Source: Hyphomicrobium denitrificans 1NES1
GTDB lineage: Bacteria > Pseudomonadota > Alphaproteobacteria > Rhizobiales > Hyphomicrobiaceae
Direction of reading: 5' to 3'
DNA: 64,000 nt
Assembly: GCF_000230975.2 (NCBI RefSeq)
Contig: NC_021172.1
Coordinates: 1,550,001 to 1,614,000, forward strand
The translations under genes were made by a program, and so were the position numbers. Shown here piece after piece: positions 37,388-47,465 of this stretch (the first letter of the stretch is position 1; each line of letters opens with the position of its first letter). Under the pieces are notes generated by a model, which was not told the DNA's origin, did no database searches, and worked only from the letters and a program-made list of their open reading frames with translations.

Positions 37388-38763
37388 TGGCGAAGCCTGC
37401 GAAATCACTTTACGTCTGTCAGGCATGCGGAGCCACTGCGGCCCGCTGGGCGGGAAAGTGCGGCGCGTGCGGGGAATGGAACACGCTCGTCGAAGAAACC
37501 GACGCAGGGCCGCCTCCGGGGTCCGGCATCACGCGCCAATCGAAGGGCCGCATCATCAAGCTCGAAACGCTGATCGGGTCGGCTGAGGAAGCGCCGCGCT
37601 TCTCAACCGGGATCATGGAACTCGACCGCGTCACCGGCGGCGGAGTCGTGCCGGGGTCCGCCATCCTGATCGGTGGCGAGCCGGGGATCGGAAAATCGAC
37701 GCTGCTGCTGCAGGTCGCTGCCCACCTGGCGCGGCGCGGCGGGCGCTCGATTTATTTTTCGGGCGAAGAAGCGATTGCACAGGTCCGACTTCGCGCCGGG
37801 CGGCTCGGGCTCGCGGATGCACAGGTCGGTCTCGCGTCGGAAACCAACCTCGCAAACATCCTGGCGACGCTCGGCGACGATCGCCCGCCGGATCTCGTCA
37901 TCATCGATTCCATCCAGACGCTCTGGGCCGACACGCTCGACGCGGCTCCCGGTACCGTCAGCCAAGTCCGCGCCGCGGCGCTGGCTCTGATCCGCTACGC
38001 GAAGATGGCAGGCGCCGCACTCCTCCTCGTCGGGCACGTCACCAAGGACGGCCAGATCGCAGGCCCGAAGGTGATCGAGCATATGGTCGACACCGTGTTG
38101 TATTTCGAAGGTGACCGCGGCCTCCCCTATCGCATTTTACGGGCCGTCAAGAACCGGTTCGGGCCGAGCGACGAGATCGGCGTCTTCGAAATGGTCACGG
38201 GCGGGCTGAAAGAGGTCGCAAACCCATCCGAGCTCTTTCTCGGCGACCGCGATAATCAAAGCCCCGGGGCTGCAGTCTTCGCCGGCATCGAGGGGACACG
38301 ACCCCTGCTCGTCGAAATCCAGGCTTTGGTGGCACCCTCCGGGCTCGGGACGCCACGTCGGGCGGTGGTCGGCTGGGACAGCAACCGGCTCGCCATGCTT
38401 CTCGCGGTGCTGGACGCCCGCTGCGGCGTCTCGTTCGCCGGTCACGATGTCTATCTCAATGTTGCAGGCGGCCTGAAAATCGCCGAGCCGGCCGCCGATC
38501 TCGCCGCTGCCGCTGCCCTGCTCTCCGCGGTGACTGGCGTATCGCTGCCACGCGATGCCGTCTATTTCGGCGAGGTTTCGCTTTCCGGCGCCGTCAGGGC
38601 GGCGGCTATGATGACGGCACGTCTGAAAGAAGCCTCTAAGCTCGGGTTTTTACAGGCATTTCTACCCGAAAGCGGCGATGTCGACAGTGGGGGCCTGAAG
38701 TTGTCGCTATCCCGCATCGCACACCTCAAGTCACTTGCAGCGGCGGCAGCGCCATGCAACTGA
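37387..38763 (+). CDS. radA: DNA repair protein RadA
   Basis: Branch-migration helicase for recombination intermediates. 458 residues: four-Cys zinc finger CQACGATAARWAGKCGACGE, RecA-like core with Walker A GEPGIGKSTLLLQ, the RadA-specific KNRFG motif in RAVKNRFGPSDEIG, and a C-terminal Lon-protease-like domain (NVAGGLKIAEPAADLAAAAA; AVYFGEVSLSGAVR). Full length, starting on the alr stop. Confidence 0.97.
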   Translation: MAKPAKSLYVCQACGATAARWAGKCGACGEWNTLVEETDAGPPPGSGITRQSKGRIIKLETLIGSAEEAPRFSTGIMELDRVTGGGVVPGSAILIGGEPGIGKSTLLLQVAAHLARRGGRSIYFSGEEAIAQVRLRAGRLGLADAQVGLASETNLANILATLGDDRPPDLVIIDSIQTLWADTLDAAPGTVSQVRAAALALIRYAKMAGAALLLVGHVTKDGQIAGPKVIEHMVDTVLYFEGDRGLPYRILRAVKNRFGPSDEIGVFEMVTGGLKEVANPSELFLGDRDNQSPGAAVFAGIEGTRPLLVEIQALVAPSGLGTPRRAVVGWDSNRLAMLLAVLDARCGVSFAGHDVYLNVAGGLKIAEPAADLAAAAALLSAVTGVSLPRDAVYFGEVSLSGAVRAAAMMTARLKEASKLGFLQAFLPESGDVDSGGLKLSLSRIAHLKSLAAAAAPCN

Positions 38764-38818
38764 ACGTGCGGGCGAATCTCGGCCCCAGGGGGAGCTGGCT
38801 CACAGAGGGATTTCGGCC

Positions 38819-39451
38819 ATGGTCGGTCCGTTGACTTACTTGGACCTCGCGTTGATCGCGGTCGCGTTCATTTCGGGGCTTCTTGCAATGTACCGCGGCT
38901 TCGCCCGCGAGCTGCTTTCGATCCTATCCTGGATCGCAGCTGCCGGGGTGGGGTATTGGATTTTCGCGACTAAAAAGGACATGACGGCCGAAATCGCTGC
39001 CCAGACGAGCCTGCCGCCGCAAATCGCAACCGTCGCCGTGGCGCTCGTCGTGGCGCTGATCGTCCTTATCATCGTTCACCTTATTACCGCGCGCATCTCG
39101 GATGCCATCCTCGACAGCCAGGTCGGGATGATCGACCGGATCCTGGGCTTCATTTTCGGCGTGCTTCGCGGGTTTCTGCTGTTTGTCATTCCCTATATGG
39201 CCTACGAGGCATTCATCTCGCCCGATAAGGACAAGCAGCATCCCCTCGTCCGCGATGCCTACTTTCGCGATTATGTGAAGTCGACGGGCGAAGCGATCCG
39301 CTCTGTACTTCTGCAGGTCATCCCGCAGCCCTCGGCGAACCCGCCGCCCAGCACCGAGCAGCCCGGTGGCCAGCAAGGCTTTCTTGACCAAAAAGGGCGT
39401 TCCGTCGCGCTGGTCATTAAAGGCAAGCGGTACTATATGACGGTCGCGTGA
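38819..39451 (+). CDS. cvpA: CvpA family membrane protein
   Basis: 210 residues with four TM helices at the N-terminal two thirds (YLDLALIAVAFISGLLAMYR, ELLSILSWIAAAGVGYWIF, VAVALVVALIVLIIVHLITA, ILGFIFGVLRGFLLFVIPYM) and the CvpA-type GFARELLS and RILGFIFGVLRG motifs. CvpA is needed for colicin V production and envelope stress tolerance in other bacteria; its molecular role is unclear. It sits directly before purF, as in E. coli. I chose the ATG giving MVGPLTYLDL, preceded by AGAGGGA. Confidence 0.92.
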   Translation: MVGPLTYLDLALIAVAFISGLLAMYRGFARELLSILSWIAAAGVGYWIFATKKDMTAEIAAQTSLPPQIATVAVALVVALIVLIIVHLITARISDAILDSQVGMIDRILGFIFGVLRGFLLFVIPYMAYEAFISPDKDKQHPLVRDAYFRDYVKSTGEAIRSVLLQVIPQPSANPPPSTEQPGGQQGFLDQKGRSVALVIKGKRYYMTVA

Positions 39452-39541
39452 CGCGGCGGGCGTCGAGCGGCCAACGCGCGTTCAGTTTTGAATACCCGGC
39501 GTAATCGGGCATAAGGGCGGCTCAAACGCGGGAGGTGCCGC

Positions 39542-41023
39542 ATGGCACAGCAAGGCGGCGTGACTGTCGACGGTTTGACGTTTACCCGATATGGCGACGA
39601 CCGCCTGCGCGAGGAGTGTGGCGTCTTCGGCATATTCGATCACCCGGACGCCGCGGCCATGACGGCGCTGGGCCTCCACGCACTCCAGCACCGCGGCCAG
39701 GAAGCATCCGGCATCTGCTCCTACGACGGCCGCAACTTCCATTCCGAACGCCGCATGGGACTCGTCGGCGACAACTTCTCGAAACCTGACGTTCTCGCCC
39801 GCCTCAAAGGCCGCATGGCCATCGGACATGATCGCTACTCGACTACCGGCGATCCCCTTATCCGCAACGTTCAACCTCTCTTCTGCGATATCGACACCGG
39901 TGGTTTTGCCGTCGCGCATAACGGCAACCTGACGAATGCCCTGACGCTGCGCCGCGAACTTATTTCATCGGGCGCCATCTGTCAGTCGACCTCCGACACC
40001 GAAGTCATCCTCCACCTTCTGTCGCGCTCCAAGAAACGTCGCATTGTCGAGCGGTTCATCGACGCGATCCGGCAAGTGGAAGGCTCGTACGCGCTCGTCT
40101 GCCTGACGAACGACATGATGATCGGGGCGCGCGATCCAATTGGTATACGACCGCTCGTCATCGGCCGGCTCGGCACGTCCTACGTCCTGGCATCCGAGAC
40201 CTGCGCGCTCGATATGGTGGGCGCCGAATTTCTCCGCGAAGTCGAGAACGGGGAGGTCGTGGTTATCACGGACGAAGGCCTCGAAAGCCACAGGCCCTTC
40301 CCGATGCGCCCGGCGCGGCCGTGCATCTTCGAATACATTTATTTCGCCCGCCCCGACTCCATCGTAGGCGGGCAAACTGTCTATGACATCCGCAAGCGCA
40401 TGGGTATCGAACTGGCGCGCGAAGCCCCGATCAATGCCAATGTCGTCGTGCCGATTCCCGACTCCGGCGTTCCCGCTGCGATCGGCTTCAGCCAACAAAG
40501 CAACATTCCGTTCGAGCTTGGCATCATCCGCAACCACTATGTCGGCCGGACGTTCATCGAGCCGGAACAACGCATCCGCCAGCTCGGCGTCAAGCTCAAG
40601 CATTCGGCCAATCCCGGCGTCATTCGCGGGAACAGTGTCGTCCTGATTGACGACAGCGTGGTCCGCGGTACGACATCGAAAAAAATCGTACAGCTCATTC
40701 GCGATGCCGGAGCGCGGGAAGTACACATGCGGATATCGTCGCCGCCGATTACGCATCCCGATTACTACGGCATCGACACGCCGAGCAAAAAGGACCTGCT
40801 CGCGGCGAACTTATCGCTTGAAGAAATGCGGAAGTTCATGGGAGCCGACAGCCTGGCGTTCCTTTCCGTCAACGGCATTTATCGCGCCATCGGTCTTGAG
40901 CACCGCGACGATCGCGCGCCGCAGTTCACCGATCATTGCTTCACCGGTGATTATCCAACCAGCCTCACCGACCACGACGGCTCCATTCCGCGCCAGCTTT
41001 CGCTTCTGGCCGAGGTCGGCTGA
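39542..41023 (+). CDS. purF: Amidophosphoribosyltransferase PurF
   Basis: First committed enzyme of purine synthesis: PRPP plus glutamine to phosphoribosylamine. 493 residues: nucleophile Cys in REECGVFGIFDHPDAA about 27 residues in, implying removal of a propeptide; glutaminase segments ALQHRGQEASGI and GHDRYSTTG; and the PRTase motif NSVVLIDDSVVRGTTSKKIV. Preceded by GGGAGGTG. Followed by a short-chain dehydrogenase in the same direction. Confidence 0.97.
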   Translation: MAQQGGVTVDGLTFTRYGDDRLREECGVFGIFDHPDAAAMTALGLHALQHRGQEASGICSYDGRNFHSERRMGLVGDNFSKPDVLARLKGRMAIGHDRYSTTGDPLIRNVQPLFCDIDTGGFAVAHNGNLTNALTLRRELISSGAICQSTSDTEVILHLLSRSKKRRIVERFIDAIRQVEGSYALVCLTNDMMIGARDPIGIRPLVIGRLGTSYVLASETCALDMVGAEFLREVENGEVVVITDEGLESHRPFPMRPARPCIFEYIYFARPDSIVGGQTVYDIRKRMGIELAREAPINANVVVPIPDSGVPAAIGFSQQSNIPFELGIIRNHYVGRTFIEPEQRIRQLGVKLKHSANPGVIRGNSVVLIDDSVVRGTTSKKIVQLIRDAGAREVHMRISSPPITHPDYYGIDTPSKKDLLAANLSLEEMRKFMGADSLAFLSVNGIYRAIGLEHRDDRAPQFTDHCFTGDYPTSLTDHDGSIPRQLSLLAEVG

Positions 41024-41062
41024 CAAGCGCGGCTGCCCCAACCCGCAGCTTGAGTATCTTGC

Positions 41063-41848
41063 ATGACGCAAAGTTTCGATGATGCGCCGCTCAAAGGACG
41101 AATTGCACTTGTCACTGGCGCATCGCGCGGCATTGGGCGCGCAGTCGCGCTGGGGCTCGCCAAGGCAGGCGCTCACGTCGTCATAACGGCGCGCTCGCTC
41201 GGCGCGCTCGAATCCCTTGATGACGACATTCGCGCCGTGGGCGGCGCGGCGACACTTCTGCAGCTCGACCTCACAAAGGGCGATCGTGTCGACCAACTCG
41301 GGCCGACGCTTTATCAGCGCTGGCAGCACCTCGATATTCTCGTTGCCAACGCCGGAATTCTTGGGCCGCTTTCACCGCTCGGACACACGACGGAAGAGGC
41401 CTATCTCGCCACGATCGATATTAACCTCAATGCCAACTGGCGTCTTATCCGCACCCTAGATCCGCTGCTGAAGCGCTCCGACGCGGGGCGGGCTATCTTC
41501 GTGACATCAGGAGCCGCAAGCGGAAAGTACGCTTACTGGGGCCCCTACGCCGCCTCCAAGGCGGGCTTGGAGGCGCTCGTAAAGACGTGGGCAGCAGAGC
41601 TGACAAACACGTCCGTACGAGCGAATTTAATCAACCCCGGCGCGACACGGACCAACATGCGCGCCAAGGCCTTCCCCGGAGAGGATCCTGCGAGCCTGCC
41701 GGCTCCCGAAGAGCTTGTTCCGCTTTTCCTCGAACTCGCATCACCGCATTGTACGCAAAACGGCGATGTCATCAATTTCCGCGACTGGCGTACTTCACAT
41801 CGGTCCGGAGTTGCCTCCGATGCCAACATCATCGACGCCGATGTCTAG
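41063..41848 (+). CDS. Short-chain dehydrogenase/reductase
   Basis: 261-residue SDR of unknown substrate. Cofactor motif TGASRGIGRAVALGLAKAG, NAGILGPLSPL, catalytic Ser in FVTSGAASGKYAYW and Tyr-Lys in GPYAASKAGLEALVKTW. Immediate placement after purF is conserved in many Hyphomicrobiales, but no role in purine synthesis is known. The motif TGASRGIG and the Arg before the cofactor helix suggest NADP, an inference. Confidence 0.9.
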   Translation: MTQSFDDAPLKGRIALVTGASRGIGRAVALGLAKAGAHVVITARSLGALESLDDDIRAVGGAATLLQLDLTKGDRVDQLGPTLYQRWQHLDILVANAGILGPLSPLGHTTEEAYLATIDINLNANWRLIRTLDPLLKRSDAGRAIFVTSGAASGKYAYWGPYAASKAGLEALVKTWAAELTNTSVRANLINPGATRTNMRAKAFPGEDPASLPAPEELVPLFLELASPHCTQNGDVINFRDWRTSHRSGVASDANIIDADV

Positions 41849-42028
41849 CTGAGCGCGCCGACTGGCAGCGCAGCTAACAGCTCATCTCATACCTGACGCG
41901 CAGCATCTCAGACGGTTGCAGCTTTCTGCCTCAATCCCGACACATCTTCGCGCGTTTTGGGGCCGCCGTCGGGGGACGGCGCGCAGCACATGCCTGCGGT
42001 TGCACGGGACGGGGGGAAGACACCAGAA

Positions 42029-42430
42029 ATGCGTGGAGCAAGAGGCCTTTATCGAAGCCTATTCGTCGTTGGAATAGCGATAGGACCGCATGTAGCATTT
42101 GCCGACGCCTCGATGGACCGCGTGTTGCAAAAGCTTGAACCGGAAGAACGAGCACACCAGGCTTGCAGCTTGCGCGGTCTCGACGCGATCCGAAAGGGCA
42201 CGCACCTGAAAGCCATCGACCGCCTCAAAACCAGCAGCAGAAATCGGGCGACCTTTAAAGACAATATTGTCGTCGCCAATGGCGCCGCGATCCGCGCCAA
42301 CCACCGCTGGTACGCACTGAAGTACAAGTGCGCCGTAACAGACGACCAGATGAAGGCCAAGACTTTCGATTTTCAGGTTGGTGCAGAAATTCCGGAAGAC
42401 CAGTGGGAAGACTTCGGTCTGTGGAAGTAA
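42029..42430 (+). CDS. DUF930 domain protein, exported
   Basis: 133 residues. A signal-like start (MRGARGLYRSLFVVGIAIGP, cleavage near AFA-DAS) is followed by the DUF930 pattern: a RVLQKLEPEERAHQACSLRG helix, HLKAIDRLKTSS, an aromatic NHRWYALKYKCAVTDDQMKA stretch, and AEIPEDQWEDFGLW. Two cysteines could form the conserved disulfide. Function unknown. I chose the ATG with GGGGGGAAG upstream over the longer frame because it begins the signal peptide. Confidence 0.82.
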   Translation: MRGARGLYRSLFVVGIAIGPHVAFADASMDRVLQKLEPEERAHQACSLRGLDAIRKGTHLKAIDRLKTSSRNRATFKDNIVVANGAAIRANHRWYALKYKCAVTDDQMKAKTFDFQVGAEIPEDQWEDFGLWK

Positions 42431-42470
42431 AGGTCAGCGCTTGGGTTGCGAGGGCGGTAGTACGCCAAGC

Positions 42471-43268
42471 TCAAGAAAACGTAACGACCATACCGTCGTA
42501 GGCAGGCTCGACGCCGCTCGGCAGCTCACTTAAGAGCTTCCCGTAATCGAGTTCGCTCGTCATGTGCGTCAGGATCGTGCGCTTCGGCTTTAACTTCTCG
42601 GCCCAGGCGAGCGCCTGCTTGACGCTGAAATGGCTCTCGTGGGGCGTGTAGCGCAACGCATCGACGATCCACACGTCAAGACCTTCGAGCATGGGAATCG
42701 AGGCTTCCGGCAGATCGCTGATGTCGGGTGAATAAGCAAGATTCCCGATGCGGTACCCAAGCGACGGCATAGTTCCGTGCCACTGTTGGATCGGCTGCGC
42801 CGAGATCGTGCCACCGCCGCCTTGGATCGCAACCGGTTTGATGCCGTCAATCTCATGGCCGTTGAGAATTGGCATATACGGCGATCCCGCCGGCGTCTCG
42901 AAGCAATAGCCAAACCGCGATTTGAGGCTCGCTGCCGTCGCGGTGTCGAAATAGACGTCGACGCGCCGCTTCATTGCGAATGCGACCATGCGGAGATCGT
43001 CAATGCCGTGGGTATGATCTGCGTGGTCATGCGTGTAGAGCACGGCATCGAGCCCCGTCAGTCGCGTCGCCAGAATCTGCGCGCGAAAATCCGGCGAAGT
43101 GTCGATCAGGACGGCTGTCTGTCCTCCCGATCCTTTTCGCTCGATGAGCGCGGAGCAACGGAGCCTTCTGTTCTTTGGGTTTTCGGGGTCGCAGGCGCCC
43201 CAGTTCATACCGACGCGGGGTACGCCGCCGGAGGAACCACATCCCAGGATCGTGCACCTGTAGCTCAT
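42471..43268 (-). CDS. MBL-fold hydrolase, PhnP-like
   Basis: 265-residue metallo-beta-lactamase-fold phosphodiesterase related to PhnP (phosphoribosyl cyclic phosphate) and RNase Z-like proteins. Start ILGCGSSGGVPRVGMNWGAC is the family signature; metal ligands HxHxDH in YTHDHADHTHGIDDLR, Asp in YSPDISDLP, and His in LTHMTSELDY. It is the last gene of the rlpA-to-tatD run and overlaps tatD by 4 bases. A link to tatD and nucleotide repair is suggested only by context. Confidence 0.9.
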   Translation of the reverse strand: MSYRCTILGCGSSGGVPRVGMNWGACDPENPKNRRLRCSALIERKGSGGQTAVLIDTSPDFRAQILATRLTGLDAVLYTHDHADHTHGIDDLRMVAFAMKRRVDVYFDTATAASLKSRFGYCFETPAGSPYMPILNGHEIDGIKPVAIQGGGGTISAQPIQQWHGTMPSLGYRIGNLAYSPDISDLPEASIPMLEGLDVWIVDALRYTPHESHFSVKQALAWAEKLKPKRTILTHMTSELDYGKLLSELPSGVEPAYDGMVVTFS

Positions 43269-44074
43269 GCGGCGACCGGCCCGCAGGATGCTGTCGGGAG
43301 ACGCTTGGCCTTGTTATAGAGCCGGAAGAAATTATCGGTCGTCGCGCGCGCTAGTTCTTCGTTCGAGATGCCCTTGACGGTTGCGAGTGCTGCCGCGGTG
43401 CGGACGACGTAGGACGGTTCGTTACGTTTGCCGCGGAAAGGATCGGGTGCGAGGAACGGCGCGTCCGTCTCGACCAGCAGACGGTCCAGCGGCACGTCGC
43501 GGGCAATCTCGCGCAGCGCATCGTTTTTCTTGAACGTGATGACGCCGCTGAACGAGACATAGAGTCCGAGTTCCAGAGCCCTCATCGCAAGCTCGCGGCC
43601 ACCGGTAAAACAATGGAGCACGGCTGGAAAAGCGCCCTTCGCGTGCTCGTCCTCGAGAATGGCGATCGTATCATCATCAGCGTCACGGGTATGAATTTCG
43701 AGCGGCAAGCCCGTCTCGCGCGCGGCTGCGATATGGCGGCGAAAGCCTTCCGCCTGCGCGTCCGGAGTCGAATGCTTGTAATAGTAGTCGAGACCTGCCT
43801 CACCGACCGCGACGACCTTCGGATGCCGTGTGAGATCGATGAGCTTCTCCAGCGGAATGTCGAGTTCCTCATGCGCGTTGTGCGGATGCGTGCCGACGGA
43901 GCAGTAGACGTTGTTAAAGCGCTCCGCTACCGCCAGCACCTTGTCGAACTGACGTATGCGCGTTGAAATGGTCACCATCGTTCCGACGCCCGCCTCACGC
44001 GCGCGCGCCACGACCTGATCCAGCTCCGGCGCAAACTCAGGGAAGTCGAGGTGGCAATGATGGTCTACCAGCAT
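43265..44074 (-). CDS. tatD: TatD family metal-dependent DNase
   Basis: 269-residue TIM-barrel hydrolase with 3'-5' exonuclease activity in relatives. Metal ligands: VDHHCHLDF (HxH), Glu in AVGEAGLDYYY, His in LEIHTRDADDD and AVLHCFTGG, and Asp in LVETDAPFLAPDP. I chose the ATG that overlaps the metG stop by one base. The order metG-tatD-MBL protein is conserved in alphaproteobacteria. Confidence 0.94.
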   Translation of the reverse strand: MLVDHHCHLDFPEFAPELDQVVARAREAGVGTMVTISTRIRQFDKVLAVAERFNNVYCSVGTHPHNAHEELDIPLEKLIDLTRHPKVVAVGEAGLDYYYKHSTPDAQAEGFRRHIAAARETGLPLEIHTRDADDDTIAILEDEHAKGAFPAVLHCFTGGRELAMRALELGLYVSFSGVITFKKNDALREIARDVPLDRLLVETDAPFLAPDPFRGKRNEPSYVVRTAAALATVKGISNEELARATTDNFFRLYNKAKRLPTASCGPVAA

Positions 44075-45636
44075 CAAGATTTCTTACCCTTGGGCTCATC
44101 CGGATCGACATACCGTGGGAAAACGCCCTGCGGCTCCGGGATCGGGGCGCCTGCCGTCAGGCGCCCTGCTACCCCGAGATTTGCAAATGTGCGCGCTTCT
44201 GCCGGAACCGCAAGCAGGTCGAGCAATTTCGCCGCGCTTTCCGGCATCACCGGCTGTACAAGAATTGCGAATTGGCGCACGCACTCGGCAGTGACGTAGA
44301 GGATCGTCGCCATGCGCGCCGGATCAGTCTTCTTTTTCGCCCATGGTTCCTCGGCCGCGAAATAGCGGTTCGCGTCGGCGACGACGTTCCAGACGGCGTC
44401 GAGGTATTTCGTGATCGCCTGGCGATCCATCTCGCGCCGTGCGAGTCCATAGAGCGCATCGGCGGCCTCCAGGATCGCTGTATCTTCCGTGCTGAACGCG
44501 CCGGGAGCCGGAATGGCGCCGTCGCAGTTCTTGAAGATCATCGACAGCGAGCGCTGTGCGAGGTTGCCGAGGTTGTTCGCAAGGTCGGCATTGATGCGGT
44601 TTGCGATCGCTTCCGGCGAATAGTTGCCGTCCTGACCGAACATGACTTCGCGCAGGAAGAAATAGCGGACGGCATCGCGGCCATAGGCTTTGACGAGATC
44701 GAACGGATCGACGACGTTGCCGACCGACTTCGACATCTTTTCACCCTTGTTCAGCACGAACCCGTGGCTGAAGATGCGCTTCGGCAGGGCCAGCCCGGCG
44801 CTCATCAGGAAGGCAGGCCAATAGACGGCGTGAAAGCGCACGATATCCTTGCCGATGACGTGCACGTCGGCGGGCCAGTAGTGTGCGCGCGCACCTTGCG
44901 GGTCGGTCAAAAGGCCGGTCGCCGTCACGTAGTTGTTCAACGCATCGATCCAGACGTACATGACGTGGCCCGCCGCATCAGGCACCGGAATGCCCCAATC
45001 GAGCGTCGTGCGCGAAATCGATAAATCTTCGAGCCCCATCTTCACGAAGCTGACGACCTCGTTCCGGCGCTCGGCGGGCAGGATGAAGTCGGGATTGGCT
45101 TCGTAATGCGCGAGCAGCTTGTCCTGATAAGCCGAGAGGCGGAAGAAGTAGGTCTCTTCTTCATTCCACTCGACAGGCGTTCCCGTCGATGTTGCAAAGC
45201 GCTGCCCGTCGCGGACTTCCGTCTCGCTTTCCTTGTAGTAGGTCTCGTCGCGCACAGAATACCAGCCGCCGTAAGGGCGCTTGAAAATATCGCCCGCTTT
45301 CTCCATGCGACGCCAGAGTTCTGCACAAGCGTCGTAATGGCGCTTTTCCGTCGTGCGGATGAAATCGTCGTTCGAGAGACCGAGCGTCTTCGCCATTTCG
45401 ATGAAACGCGCGGTGTTGCGATCGGCAAGGGCTCGCGGAGTGACGCCTTCGCGCTCGGCCGTCTGCTTCATCTTGAGGCCGTGCTCGTCGGTGCCCGTCA
45501 GGAAGAAAACATCCTTATCGTCGAGCCGCTCGAAGCGTGCGATGACGTCGGTCGCGATGGCCTCGTAGGCGTGCCCGATATGCGGCACGCCGTTCGGGTA
45601 GGAGATAGCCGTCGTAATATAGAATTTTTCGCGCAA
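44074..45636 (-). CDS. metG: Methionyl-tRNA synthetase
   Basis: Class I aminoacyl-tRNA synthetase charging initiator and elongator tRNA-Met. 520 residues: ATP-binding HIGH in [20 protein letters not shown] and KMSKS in [16 protein letters not shown]. The Cys-rich zinc knuckle of the E. coli type is absent from the insert ([20 protein letters not shown]), as in the MetG2-like subgroup, and there is no C-terminal dimer domain. The start is most likely TTG (MREKFYITT), with AAGGAAG 8 bases upstream; the open frame continues 37 codons further, but these do not look like MetG and overlap holB. Confidence 0.95.
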   Translation of the reverse strand: MREKFYITTAISYPNGVPHIGHAYEAIATDVIARFERLDDKDVFFLTGTDEHGLKMKQTAEREGVTPRALADRNTARFIEMAKTLGLSNDDFIRTTEKRHYDACAELWRRMEKAGDIFKRPYGGWYSVRDETYYKESETEVRDGQRFATSTGTPVEWNEEETYFFRLSAYQDKLLAHYEANPDFILPAERRNEVVSFVKMGLEDLSISRTTLDWGIPVPDAAGHVMYVWIDALNNYVTATGLLTDPQGARAHYWPADVHVIGKDIVRFHAVYWPAFLMSAGLALPKRIFSHGFVLNKGEKMSKSVGNVVDPFDLVKAYGRDAVRYFFLREVMFGQDGNYSPEAIANRINADLANNLGNLAQRSLSMIFKNCDGAIPAPGAFSTEDTAILEAADALYGLARREMDRQAITKYLDAVWNVVADANRYFAAEEPWAKKKTDPARMATILYVTAECVRQFAILVQPVMPESAAKLLDLLAVPAEARTFANLGVAGRLTAGAPIPEPQGVFPRYVDPDEPKGKKS

Positions 45637-45685
45637 CGGGTGAGCTTCCTTGTCGATGGTCGTTGGGCGCAGCAGAGCCCTGGGC

Positions 45686-46807
45686 TCAACGGCGGCTCGC
45701 GGCCTCCAGACGCGCGAAACTTCCGAGAATGAGCGATTTGCGGTCAAGGTTCAGGGCAGACGTATCCGCCTTGTCGCGGGCCGTTGTTTCCCATAGCTCG
45801 GCGAATGTGGCAAGGCGCTCGGGCCCAATCAGCCGCCCTGCCAGCGCGACATCCCGCTCCGGCCCCTCCCCCGTCGCCTGGGCTGCGATGAGGCGCGCAA
45901 GAGTCGACTGATAAAGCTCAAAGAAAAGCTCGAATTTTCTCTCCAGCGCTGGCGCCTGGAGTTCATCGCCGAGAGCGTGCACGGATTTGGCGTCGAGTTT
46001 CGGCAGGCCATTCAGAATGGCGTCGATCCGGGCCTGGAGCGCCAGTCCGCCGCCTCCAAGCAGCGTCAGAGCGCGACCGACGCTGCCTTGGGCCAGCGGC
46101 AGCAGCGACTCCCAGTGATGAGCTTCGGGGACAGGCTTGCCGACGCTCGTCAGGGCTTGGGCTGCGGCGCGTTTCAAATCAGCTTCCGAAAGCGGCGACA
46201 GAGATACAATTCGGCATCTCGATCGTATCGTTGCCAGCAGCCGCCCCGGCGCCGATGTGACGACCAGGAAGATCGTACGCGGCGGCGGTTCCTCGAGGGA
46301 TTTCAGGAGCGCATTGGCGGCATTCGCATTCATGTCGTCGGCACTGTCGACGATCACGACGCGCCAACCTTGAGATTCGGCGCTCAAGGCCAAGAACGCC
46401 TTGAGGCGGCGCACCTCGTCCACCGGGATCGTTTGCGAGAAGCGTTTGGTCTTCGGATCGTAGGTGCGGTGGATGACGAGCAGCCCCGGATGCGACATGG
46501 CCCGGATCTGCCTGTCGGTCGGGGAATTCGGCTCGATGCTCAATCCCTGCCCGAAAAGATCGCGCTCTTCCGGACGTGCTAACGCAATCTTCGCAAACTG
46601 ATAGGCGAGCGTCGCCTTGCCGACTCCTTCGGGCCCCGACAGCAGCCAGGCGTGATGCATGCGGCCGCTTGCGAGCGCGTCCGTCAGCATTGCCATCGCA
46701 GCATCTTGCCCAACAAGCGATCGTGTCTCGCGCGGGTGCGGAAAATCGTCGAGTCTGTCAGACTCGGGCAGCGCTTCTGACTCTGCAACCAACGGCGCGC
46801 GCGCCAT
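45686..46807 (-). CDS. holB: DNA polymerase III subunit delta'
   Basis: Clamp-loader AAA+ subunit. 373 residues: N-terminal [20 protein letters not shown], then [20 protein letters not shown] (Walker A-like), [20 protein letters not shown], and the SRC motif in [17 protein letters not shown]. Alphaproteobacterial delta' proteins often lack the four-Cys zinc site, and I see none here. The ATG overlaps the tmk stop by one base; metG follows 49 bases later. Confidence 0.93.
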   Translation of the reverse strand: MARAPLVAESEALPESDRLDDFPHPRETRSLVGQDAAMAMLTDALASGRMHHAWLLSGPEGVGKATLAYQFAKIALARPEERDLFGQGLSIEPNSPTDRQIRAMSHPGLLVIHRTYDPKTKRFSQTIPVDEVRRLKAFLALSAESQGWRVVIVDSADDMNANAANALLKSLEEPPPRTIFLVVTSAPGRLLATIRSRCRIVSLSPLSEADLKRAAAQALTSVGKPVPEAHHWESLLPLAQGSVGRALTLLGGGGLALQARIDAILNGLPKLDAKSVHALGDELQAPALERKFELFFELYQSTLARLIAAQATGEGPERDVALAGRLIGPERLATFAELWETTARDKADTSALNLDRKSLILGSFARLEAASRR

Positions 46808-47436
46808 CAGTGCGCCTCGGCAAGGAGGTGCGCCGAAACGGCTTGCCACACGGCTGTTTCAACGCTCGATACGGGCAAGCTCGCATCGATCAGTACGCAG
46901 CGTTTCGGCTCGTTGGTCGCGATTTCGAGAAAGCCCTTGCGCAGTGTCTCGTGCGTTTCGATGCGCTCTGCATCGTAGCGCGAGAGCGTGCCGCGGCTCT
47001 GGGCGCGTTCGACGCCTTCGTTTGCGGGAAGATCGAGGATTAGGGTCAGATCCGGAAAATCAGGCGCAACAGTGTAGCGCTCAAGGAGAGAAATCAGTTC
47101 GGGCTCCAGGCCATAGCGTTTGCCCTGATAGACGCGCGTTGAATCGATGAAGCGATCGGAGATGACCCACGTTCCATCATCGAGCGCGGGGCGGATCACG
47201 GAGGTGACATGCTCGGCGCGTGCCGCCGCAAAAAGCAACAATTCGGTGACAGGATCGGTCGGGCGATCCTTCAGAATGAGGTCGCGGACGTCTTCGCCCA
47301 CCGGCGTGCCGCCGGGCTCGCGCGTTACAATGACCGGAACGCCCGTGCGTTCGAGACGGTCGGCCAAGCGCTTTGCCTGGGTGGACTTCCCGACCCCTTC
47401 GCCGCCCTCAAATGTGATGAACTTTCCGCGCTTCAT
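46807..47436 (-). CDS. tmk: Thymidylate kinase
   Basis: Phosphorylates dTMP to dTDP. 209 residues with P-loop FEGGEGVGKSTQAKRLAD, TREPGGTPVGEDVRDLIL, the DR(Y/F) motif SDRFIDSTRVYQG and the lid region RAQSRGTLSRYDAERIE. Standard length. The tmk-holB pair, with a one-base overlap, couples nucleotide supply with a replication protein in many bacteria. Confidence 0.97.
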   Translation of the reverse strand: MKRGKFITFEGGEGVGKSTQAKRLADRLERTGVPVIVTREPGGTPVGEDVRDLILKDRPTDPVTELLLFAAARAEHVTSVIRPALDDGTWVISDRFIDSTRVYQGKRYGLEPELISLLERYTVAPDFPDLTLILDLPANEGVERAQSRGTLSRYDAERIETHETLRKGFLEIATNEPKRCVLIDASLPVSSVETAVWQAVSAHLLAEAH

Positions 47437-47465
47437 AGGCCTCGCCTCAATGCTTCGCGCGTACT